From: Liolophura sinensis
Taxonomy: Eukaryota > Mollusca > Polyplacophora > Chitonida > Chitonidae
Reading direction: 5' to 3'
Length of the DNA stretch: 64,000 bases
NCBI RefSeq assembly: GCF_032854445.1
Contig: NC_088302.1
Span: 31,217,979 to 31,281,978 of the forward strand
A program made the position numbers and the translations under genes. Below, piece after piece: positions 46,562 through 58,500 of this stretch. A model generated the notes under the pieces. The model saw only the letters and a list, made by a program, of their open reading frames with translations. It did not search any database and was not told where the DNA came from. The first letter of the stretch is position 1; every line of letters starts with the position of its first letter.

Positions 46562-49500
46562 CTGCAACATAAGAGGGGTCCCTTTAGACACTGAAGAATT
46601 CTTTAATAACTACCCAACAAAATGGTAAAGGGCATAGAAGCAGAACCTTTCTGAAACTAAAAGTTAAGTTTTGGATTTTCTATCTGTGGCCCCCTTCAGA
46701 AAAATATAACTCATCAGTATCAGAAGTCTGCAGTTTGGGGAACACTGGAACTAAATCTAGCATCTGTAACTAGGCAAATAACTTAGTGAGGCTTAAAAGT
46801 AACAAAGGTATGCTGGTGAAAACACTAAAATGAAGTGTGCATATATTTCAGATTATTGATCATTGAACACTGTCCAGGAAAATATATTGTTTTTTAATAA
46901 AATTTTTCTGATTAAATTATTTTTAAACCATCAGATTCAAGGATGGTCTATTGGGACCAAATGCATTTCACTTGGGTGAAGAAAATGCTAAAAAAAAAAC
47001 AGAAACAAAAACAAAAAAAAAAAAGCATCAACTATTTTCCTGGTTGATGGTTGATGGTCTTTCATTTGACATATATTTCAACATACACTTGTATGTTCAA
47101 AAAATGAGAATGAGATGTTCTATAGTGAGGTAGGGTATCTTACTTCTCATAGCGCTCGTTGGTGAGTTGTCTGCGTGTCCTCTCCAGATCTGCCTCCAGC
47201 TCCACCAGTCTCGTCCTCAGAGACGCAATCTCACGGTGCTGACTTTGTCTGCAATGCACAAACAGCTAGGCTAAATATGTGTCACTGTTTCAAACGCATT
47301 TATTCATCTTGAAATGAAATTAAAACACAACTCAGACAGTGGAATAAGTATGTTTAGAGACCAAAACGAAAAAAACAACAGCAAAACAAAACAAAAACAA
47401 AAACACACACTGCTGTGTTGTGCATGAACATCATCAACATATATCAGAAATAAACAACATATTTACATACTTAACATAACAACATACTTATTTGTTCAGG
47501 ATAGTAAATTTACTTAAGGTTGTGAATATGTATTGTTTCATCACAAAAATAGTTCTCCAAAAAAAAAAACAAAAAAACACAAAAAAAAAAACAAAAAAAA
47601 AATCCAACAAAATACCCCCAAAAACCAACCAAACCATGCTCAAGTTTTTGTACTATTAAAGGTTCTTATAGCACAACTATGATTCTTTAATTTCATGATA
47701 ATTTAATTTTATGATCAATACTGAAGATCAAGAAACTTGCACTTTAGCACTAAAATCTTTGCTATAGTATCAGAAAAATCTAAGTCTAAACTTACACCTC
47801 TCTCTACATGACATTCACATATCAGCCTATCAATTATTTTTGCTGCTGTTCAAATGAATATATCCCACAACGATTCAGTCAGGTCTTGATTAACTATCTG
47901 GGTCACAAGAATTACCTCCCTTTATAGGCTGGCAGCAGAACCCAGTTTTACACACAAGGCTATGTGACAAGCTAAAATGGCACTCACAGCTTGCTCTCAT
48001 TGAGTGAGAGCTTGTCCTTAACGAGCTGTGACTCAGCGCTCTTTTCCTGGGCACTCAGCTGACTCTGGAACTCCTTCTCGCGGGTATTGGCCAGGAGATC
48101 CTCTAGGTTCTTGATGGAACTCCTCTCGCTTGACAGCTGGGTTTTGCAAAGGGTTGCCTCCTGTTTTAGATCCTCCAAGGCATTCTGGAGCTGGAAACAA
48201 CAACAACAGACAGAACTATACTTGCCAATTGAGACAATTTACACATGTATCCCATCCTTAATAAGCAAAAGTTGTACATCAAACAAGCAGGTTTGGGTAT
48301 ATGTCCAAATGGGACTGAAATATTGCTGATGTAGCAGGAAAAAGTAGCACCTGTTCTTTTTTAATTTTGTATCCAAACAATGTGACATACTAATAATAAA
48401 CTACACTGTACATGGCACTTGTAATTCATTTGTACTGATGCCTGACTTATTTTTAACCTCTTCCATAAAGTAACTTCAAGTTCCATTGCTTCTGCAATTT
48501 TAAGTTTATAGCTTTTGGTTGCCTGATTTGATTCTTTTGGAAGTCTTCATTCCCATGATTTGATTGGTTTTATTATGTGATATGTTTATCCCGAATACAT
48601 GACAGAAGGGAGAACTGTGGGTGGAGGAAACATCAGGGCATGTTCCAGGTGTTGGAACTGAACGTGCAACTTCACTGGTCACATTCACACAGAACTCAAG
48701 GCATTTCACAAATGGCACAATTTCTTAACAGTGATCCTCTTTACAGGATACACACATTTCCATGTTTAAAAAAACAACAACATTTTTTAAAACTCAAATC
48801 AACAGACATGCAATGATCACTTCCAAAATCAATTCGTCTGATAGCTGTGACAAGAAGCTCTATACATGTAACTGTATAAACTCCATCTGTTTTTTTTTTA
48901 TTGACATCTTGTCTTTCGACAGATTTTTGACATCTTATCTTTCAACATGGGCTTGGTGGACAGACTTTTGACATCTTATCTTTCAAAATGGGCTTGGTGG
49001 ACAGACTTTTGACATCTTTCAACATGGGCTTGGTGGACAGATTTTTGACAACCTATCTTTCAACACAGACTGGGTGGACACATTTTTGACATCCTGTCTC
49101 CAAACATGGGTCTTGTGGACAAAGCTTTGACATCCTATCTCTTAGCATAGGCTGGGTGGACACATGTCTGACATCCTATCTTTTAATATGGACTCCAAAT
49201 TTTTGACATATTCTGTGGATCTTTCAACATGCTGAAATCACTTAACCATTGGCCTGAGAGTAAGACGACACTGACTTTTAGTGAATCTACTATATTTTCT
49301 ACATATAAATATACGAAGAGCTTGATAGCTCGAAAGTATGGTGAGAGAATATTAGTTTTTTGCTAACCTAGTTCCATCCCCTTTCTCACCTGTTCCTTGT
49401 CCAGCATGCTGGCTGTCAACTGCCTCTGTAGGCTCTCCTTGTTAGCCTCCAGGCGAGTGCACAGGTCTCGCACTGCAGCCAGATCCTGTAACATGCTCTG

Positions 49501-52500
49501 CTTCTCATCCTCCGCATGCCTCAGGGAGTCCTCCAGCTGTGAAACATTTCTCGTTAACTGAGACAGCTGGACATCATAGCTGTGGCAGGATTGTGACATC
49601 TGAAATCCAGACAGGGTACCATGTAGCACATATCACTGGTCAGTTGGCATCTGATGTCCCAACAGGCTACGAGCAGACAGCACTAGACAAAAACTTTCAC
49701 TTCAAATACTGAATGACTTTTCCACCCTAGACACTTACACTGGTCAGCTCGCTGTTCTGTGCATCCACTTTTTCCCGAAGTCGGCGGATCTCTGAATCTT
49801 TGGACATTAGTTCCATCTTCAGTGTTGAGCCCTCAGACTCAAGCGCGTGTGACGTGGTCTGGTACAGCTCGGCCTCCTGGGACAGCTGGCGATACTGCTC
49901 CAGTAAATCGGATCTCTCTTGCTCCTAAAATTTGAGATGAATGTTTATGACTTTTCACTTCGGCACTACTGCAGCTGTATTGTGGTAATTGAAATTTGGG
50001 TATACCAGGAAATTGGTCATAACCTACACATCTTAATCTTGCCAACTTAAAAGTTAGTAGTAATACTAAAAGCCTTGTAAAAGGAGTAGATCTTTAATGC
50101 CAGCCTCAGGCTGGAGTTGAGGGTAAACTGCAACCCCATTAATTTTAACCAAAATTGTTGTCAATAGACTTTTAGTGTTATTGTTTAGGATTGGACAAGT
50201 TTTGTTCATGTTGAAGTCATTTATTAAATATACAGTTACCATAAATGTTTGTAATATTATATGGAGAATGTTTTGTGCTTATCTCCCTTTGTTTTGAAAA
50301 CGTTGTGGCATCACTGGTGATCCCTGTCACTCATGTTCAAAAATTGTGACAGTTTTTGTTACCTTGCTGACAGTCAAGTGAATGAATCAGAGCTACTTCC
50401 AGAATGTCAGGCCGTTCAAAAATCCAAGGGGAGCAAGTCATGGCAGTTTTACCGATTTATAGAATGTCCCAAATGTGGCCAAACAAAAGCTACACATTGG
50501 TATGATTACACATCCTAGTTTATACCTTCCTGGACTTAACCCATAGATTTTGTGAAAGTACCTGTGGGAACACAGTTCGGAAAATTTTAATGCAAAGCTG
50601 CATATTTTCCGAAAAACAGTCAGTGTGCCAAGGATTTTAAAGACAGTACTACACAGTAACTGGTACATAACTAGTTCACAACTATCTTGAGTAAAAACTT
50701 GTAATTGCATAGGTAAATTACCCAAAACAGCATTAACCTTCACTACTCCCATTATACCTTACCCTCAGTGTTCAAAAATAAAGCATGTATTCAGACTGGA
50801 GATTTACCTTTGATGACAGGAGTTCTTCAGTGGCCTTGACCTCTCTGATGTAATCGTTCACCTGTTGTTTCAGTAGCTCTTTCTGATCCAAAGCATCCTG
50901 CAGCTCCTCATTCACTTTCTGATTTAACATGGAAACGACAAATGTCAGAATTTATGACGCACCACTGTCACAATGCTGGTGCAATGACCACAACATAGAC
51001 AATACAAAACTTCTTTCTACGGCATGGTAAGAACCTCAATAGATGCCATGCTACCAAGAAATAACATTTGTTGGTTGTTTTGGGTTTAATATGTTTTGTT
51101 TCATATCATGATGATGTCTCTTTGCCACTGGCCAGTATATATGTTTACCACACTACAAATCTTTGCTGAAGCTTCTAGATCTTCTCCATATGATCTAGCT
51201 CAGGATTAAAACTGGGTATTCTATGAAGGATTTGGTCATTACCGGTCAATAATGAGGGACAGTCGGATGTACATGCCGTCACACTTATCTGAAGCTTACA
51301 GGTACCTTTATTTATTTGATTGCTGTTTTAAGCCATACTGAAGTATATTTCACCTTTATTTATGAAGTCAGCCAGCATTATGGTAAGAGGAAACCCAAAA
51401 TCATCTGCAGGTTGCTGACAGACCTTCCCACGTATGGCTGGAGAGGATGCCAGCATTATTTAGTATGTAGCACACCTGACAAAACTTACCTGGTTTTCAC
51501 GTGTCATGACGGCGAGGTCATCCTGTAATCTCCGGTTCTCTCGCACAGCTACGTCTCTACTCCTCATGGCTTCAGCCAGGTCCTCACCTGTCCCCTCCAG
51601 CTGGCGACGCAGACTCTTGTTCTCTCTGTCCTTCAGGTCGCTACTGTCACCAGCATGGCTGAAAAGTTAATAAAGGTACACTAATTAAATAAACCAATAC
51701 AAACCCTCTTACCAAGACTAAAAAGAATTCAACATCCGTAGGGAATAGAAACAGGAGATAAATTTTAACTTCAGTTCTAAAATACAGTTATTGACTTACT
51801 GTGTAACATTTTCTTTGTTTGTCACATTTCAGATTTATGTGAATGTTGTACACAGACGTTGTAAAGAAAACTGCAGCATTACATCAAAATACTACTACAG
51901 AACACTGTAAAACTTACTCTAGCTGTGCTTCCAGTTCACTGACTCGTACTTTAAGGTCCCCAATTTGACGCTCCTGAAGACAACATTTATAATAATTAAA
52001 CAACCACCACTCTTGTCATTAGTTCATATGTGGATGACCTTTTCTTGATTCTATCATCTTTCATCTTTCATCTCCCACCCAACAATCGAATTACCAGAAA
52101 CATTTTCTTTACCCAGTTTCTTGGTCAATGTCCAAGCTGATCAGCTTTTTATTAACCATAAAAGTATAAAACTCCACTGTTAAGGAAGCATGCTAACACA
52201 TACAATACCAGATTTCTAATTTACAGATGGAATATCACACAAAGGTAAACAATTAATGCCAGATTCAGATTAAGCATCTCACAGATGATTTATTTCATTT
52301 ATTTGATTGGTGTTTTACGCCGTACTCATGAATATTTCACTTACACGACGGCGACCAGCATTATGGTGGGAGGAAACCGGGCAGAGCCCGGGGGAAACCC
52401 ACAACCATCCGCAGGTTGCTGTCAGACCTTCCCACATACCGCCGGAGAGGAAGCCAGCATGAGCTGGACTTGAACTCACAGCGACTGCATTGGTGAGAGA

Positions 52501-55500
52501 CTCCTGGGTCATTGCGCTGAGCCACGGAGGCCCCATCTCACAGATGAGAGTTTATAACAGATGCATACACTTTTTTCTCCTCAGTCATACAAAACCACAA
52601 TCTTCCAAATCCTGCCAGCTTAACTCACGCCCCTTATATTTATTAATAAGACTGACCTCTTACGCAAGAACTGAAGATTATTCCCTTGTATGACAGTTCA
52701 TTTTATGGGTTGAGGAAAGAAGCCAAACCAGAGCCCAGGTACCTGACCAACTTCTGGACTTTCATCCCAAACCACAGATGGCAACTGTGTCGGCACTGGT
52801 GTGGTTAAACCTCTTGGTATGCATATCTGTGCCTCATATGTTGGAAAGTTTGTCAGTAGCTTGCCACAGGTCCATGGTTTTCTCCTCTCATAAAACTGAC
52901 TGTCATCGTATAAGTGATAAAAACTGTGCCAAACAACAATCAAATAAGTCAATTCAGTCCCCACCTGAGAATGTACTGGTCCAGGTCTAGTTGTCATTTA
53001 TGGCTCCGAATGACACAAATCAGCCCATGAGGGTCCTGGCATTTTTTAGTATCAACCAAAAGGCTGTTATGGACATATACTAACCTTGTTGAGAATGTCG
53101 TCTTGCTGCACAGCTATCTTCTCTGTTTTCTCATCTACCTCTGCCTGGAGAGTGTCTTTCTCTCGATCCAGAGCATTAATCGTGCTCCTAAGCTGAATTA
53201 TCTCATCTTGGATCTGCTGAGTGCCACGCTGAAGTTCCCCAATCCTCTTCTCTAGGTGTGAGTTCCGATCCTCCAGAGTTTGAAGATCTGCGTCTCGTCT
53301 GTTCAGTTTGCGTTGACACTCCTCCAAACGCCTCTCAGCTTCTTCAGCTAGAAGTCTAATAATAAAAAAAAAAAAAAAAAATCATTCATAGTTCTATGAA
53401 TATTATTACTTTCACTGCTACATGCAAACTGAATGATAATGGCATATTGGTAAAACATTTCCTATTTTTTACAACCACTTGTTACTTTTGCACATCAATA
53501 ATTAAGATGGAGAACTACATGTAAAAAGCATAAAGTGCACAAAGTTGAACACTTCGGAATGCGTGCTACATGTGTAAGCAACTGTTTAATGATTATCTCC
53601 CTTGATGGTGCTACACCCGACTGTCCCCCGAGTTATCCGTCTTGTTTGCTTACTTCATCTGTGCTGCTGTAGCCTTCTGTTGGGACAGGTTATCAGTGGA
53701 CTGACCCAGCACCATGGCCTGCTCTCTGACCTGGTCCTGACAGGATCCCAGAGAAGTCTTCAGCATGCTGACCCGAGCGGACAGCTCATCTCTCTCTACC
53801 TCAATCTGTCAGGTAATAAACAACACAGTCAGTCTTAATGACGGATAATCATGGTGTCAAATGTGATCTGGAAACTAAACAACTGTGCTTGAGTACAGCT
53901 TATGGAGGGATTCATGACACTGAATGTCTGAGCAACACACTGCCAGACACTTTTGAAAGCAACCCTTTGGAGAAAGTAGTAAAAATGCGGGTACCCTTGG
54001 TTCAATAATATATAATGTAAACAAGATGTTTCTTAACACTTTCTCTAAAGGGCTGTTTTACAAACTGTTAGGCAGCTACAGTATCTTCATGTATAATTCC
54101 ATGGGTCTTTGGACCATTTAATTGCTATGCTACATGAACTGTAGTACAGCAGGGTGACTGAATTAATGAAAACTTCATAAAATTATAGGTGGTGTATTTA
54201 CTGTCTTGGCAGGTTCAGACACATACTGTTAATGCTAGAAGTATAGATACTCACTGCTCTGAGAAAAAAAAAAAACGTCTCCAAATCTATACAATATTAG
54301 TGTATGGAAAAGAAAAAAAAATCTTGGTATTCGAGGCAGAGAAAGTATTGTTTACATAATTGAGGGTAGTGAAACAGATTGGCTGACTAAGCATGGCTGC
54401 ATGAAGTCCGAAGCACACATCTGTAGTAACATTAAGGTACTTACGGCAGACAGGGCAGACTTCAGATCCTCCACTCTCTGTTCTAATTTAGCTCTGTCAG
54501 ACAATGAGGTCTCTGTGGCTATCTAGAAAAACAAAAATTTAGCACATAATTTAGCTCATTTGTACATGAAGTATCTTTCTATACCCTTTATTTGTCAATA
54601 ATGAGAAATGCTTAGAATTTTCAGATTTTTGGCTTCAAGCTCAGTAATCTATCTACCATTGCGCTTATGTCTTTCCCTTGGTTTTTCATTCCAGACATTT
54701 GTGAATCTGCCATTCTTTTACATTCTGCATTTAAGGTTCAATTTAAGAAACAGTTCAACTATTCCAGAACTTTGAACACTCATCCATGAACACCAAAAAA
54801 CAAAAAAACTTTGACAACATCCCTTTGCTATAAACTGGTCAGTTGGGTCAAGTTTCCAAACTTGATCTCACAGTACTAATAAACCCACAATGAGGCTTGA
54901 GTCCTCTCACCTTGAGTCGTTCACGCAAGCTGTCCCTCTCAGTGGAGACTCTACGAAGTTCCGCCAGGGCATCCTCTTTCTCGTTCTCAACTCGGCGGAG
55001 AACTGCCTGAGCAGCCAGTGAGGATTTGGGGGACTTAGGAGACCTGATCAGCTCACGGCGTACCTTCTGCAGTTCTGTGCGGGTCTGTAAACACAGGGTT
55101 ATTCATGCATTTTCTTGCTTTTCTTGCAATTTACGTGGAATTTAAGATTGTTTTAATAACCAGTAAGAAAGAAGATCAGATAAATGTTGACAACGTGCAA
55201 TTTGCTGCATCAACTTGCACAATTCAACAAAAGGTGAGTACTTATTTAATACCTGGATTTGAACTCAGTCATAAGCTACTATAAATCATAAAAGTGTGAT
55301 CGTGGGTATTCGGGAAAATCCAATTCTCAGACGAAGTATCAGACAAGTAATCATAAACATGATTTATGTGAGCGTGAAGAGTGATATCATTTAACATGAT
55401 TTCATGTAAGCAAAAGGTTTCAATATCCTGAGTCTCAGCCCTGATTTAGTACCAAAACATTTGTACAGACATACCTCCTCATAAACAGTGTTCAGCTGAT

Positions 55501-58500
55501 CTCTTTCTGATGCTAGTACCTTAACATTGGCTTGAATCTGAAATAACACAGTAATCACAACTTAAAACAAAGAAAAACAGTGACGTAAATTGAAACCACA
55601 GCTCAATCTGTCAGGAAAGTATTTAAAATCTACTACCAAAACCTGCAGGTCAAAGATCTAACCAATAATTTCAATGTTTTTTAACCATGTTTCGACATAC
55701 TGCTTGTAGTGGCAGTTGAAAAGGTTCAAAATATTAGGGTACATTATATGTAAGTCAATGTGTCGCACTGATTGCAGGAAAACTGTAACTTTTGCGTCCA
55801 GATGGTGATCCAGGGGTGCCAGTTTAATTTCAAGGACAAAATACTTGTCAACTTTAATAACAGCCCTTGCACGTGGTAATATAGTAAAAAAAATCATCAC
55901 GTTAAAAACATGATGTCAAAACTGTGGACTGACAGACAGACAGCATGGCCCATGTTAAAAACAGGATGTCAAAATTGTGAACTGGCAGACAGGCAGCATG
56001 GCCCATGTTAAAAACAGGATGTCAAAACTGTGGACTGGCAGACAGACAACATGGCCCATGTTAAAAACAGCATGTCAAAACTGTGGACTGACAGACAGAC
56101 AGCATGGCCCATGTTAAAAACAGGATGTCAAAACTGTGGACTGGCAGACAGACAACATGGCCCATGTTAAAAACAGCATGTCAAAACTGTGGACTGACAG
56201 ACAGACAGCATGGCCCATGTTAAAAACAGGATGTCAAAACTGTGAACTGGCAGACAGACAGCATGGCCCATGTTAAAAACAGGATGTCAAAACTGTGGAC
56301 TGACAGACAGACAGCATGGCCCATGTTAAAAACGGATGTCAAAACTGTGGACCGACAGACAGACAGCATGGCCCATGTTAAAAACAGGATGTCAAAACTG
56401 TGAACTGGCAGACAGACAGCATGGCCCTATGTTAAAAACAGGATGTCAAAACTGTGGACTGACCGACAGACAGCATGGCCCATGTTAAAAACGGGATGTC
56501 AAAACTGTCGACCGACAGACAGACAGCATGGCCCATGTTAAAAATGGGATGTCAAAACTGTCAACAGACAGACAGGGAGGGCATCTTACATGAATGGCTT
56601 CAGAGCTGCTTGTACCATAAATCAAACAAACCTAAGGGAGATCACTCTGTGGAAAACTTTCCATTTCCTGGTCAAATTCAGGTTTGAAATAAGTCAAAAC
56701 ACAGGCATGAGGATTTAAGATTGCAGGGAAACACGTTTTCGGTTTCGTGTACTTTGGAAACATTGTTGGGAGCTGATTTACCTGTAATAATTTTATTAAT
56801 GACATTTCATCAAATACATTTTGGTGTTTGATATTCCTTGCAGATCTAATTTTCATTTACTTTGTAAACTAATAATTACCACAATCCCTCAACCTTTTTT
56901 TTTTTAAATGTATGAACTGTCACTGAATGATCGACGTATCTGACTGGAAACTATGGAAAAAAAAAGGGACAGAACCGGGAACTCCAAATTTGTCAGTTTG
57001 AGTTATCTCTCCTACATGAAGAGTATAATGCAGCATGTGTTAATTTAAAACTTCCACAACAGCCTTGCAATCAAATGAATCTCAGAATCTGAATTTCATA
57101 TGAATCACAACTTCCTTGGTCAAGGACCTTGACTAGCTTCCGGTCCTACATGAACATGTAATTCATCACCGGTGCTACTTCCTGTCCATAGTGGCACATA
57201 GCGTGTCAGATAGCACTGCAGGCTCGCTGTACACAGAGATTCAAAAAGGTCCATTTTTCATAAAACACTCGTAGCAATAAAGTACAAGCGCCTAGTGACA
57301 CCTTAGCCACAATCTGAAGGCTAACAACTCAAGTCTTTGGACAATTAACTCTGTTCAATGTTTACTAAGCAGTGCTGAGTGAGTAGACAAGCCTCTTTTT
57401 ATGGGAAACAGACTTCCGGTTCCGTGAATTTTTAACCTGGGAACCGACTCAGAAACGGAACAATCGTTTCCATGAAATCCTCATGCCTGAAAAACACCCT
57501 GTATCCACTTATTGGTATAAAATTAATATAGCTGACCAACAAAATATCCCAGAGGCAAGAAGAATTGACAAGTCAGAATGGCTGCCACAGTACCTCTGCC
57601 ATGTGCCGCTCAAACTTATCCAGTAATCCCTGGAGTTCATCTCTCTCTCTGGTAAGCATGGCTATCTCACTTGATTCAGCATATAAACTCTGCAACCAAA
57701 AACAGACAGACATGAATAGGAAATCAAAATCAACCTACAAGTCTTGATGTATGGTTAAAACTGACCTGGATAAATGGTCAACTGTTTCCAGAATTTGGAA
57801 GGTTTACATTTCAAAAGAACAAAACACATTAATTATTTAATTAAAAAAACAACAACAGAGCTCATATCTTTCCAAGATACTCGCCGAGTCTGTAAATAGC
57901 CACATCAAATGTCATCGACTACATATATACTTCTGTCACAAATGTTATATTGTGTTGTGAAGTTTTCTGACTAGTAATCTATATAGATTCCATTGGTTTC
58001 CCCACCCTGAGCTCCCCAGAAATTCTTACTACCCCCAACAACTTGCCCATCCACCAGTACAGCCATTATAGCGCACAAACCTTGGTGGGTGTGAGCCTTA
58101 CTGGGCTGGCAGGACGACGTATTGCCTTGGCAGCATCCAGCTCTCTCTTGTAATTGTCTCGTTCCTCTTCCAGCACCCTGATCATTGCCTCGTACTTGGC
58201 AACAGTCTGCATAACAAAAGTATTCATGATAGTACACAAACCATGTGAACGCACAACAGGGAAAATGATGTTCATATCAGGTTTCACAGTTTTTTGAAGA
58301 AAATTATGGTTATGCAAATGCCTTTCTCTTGGAAAGACAAAGTAAGACTGCCTTAAATTAGTAGCTTATAACATAATACAACTGTTACCATAATCCTGGC
58401 CTGAAATTGAATAATAATCAAATGGTCCTAAGTAAACCGTAAAACCCATTCAAATAAATAAACAAACAGAAAAAAAAAATGACTAAAAGAGCACAATAAG

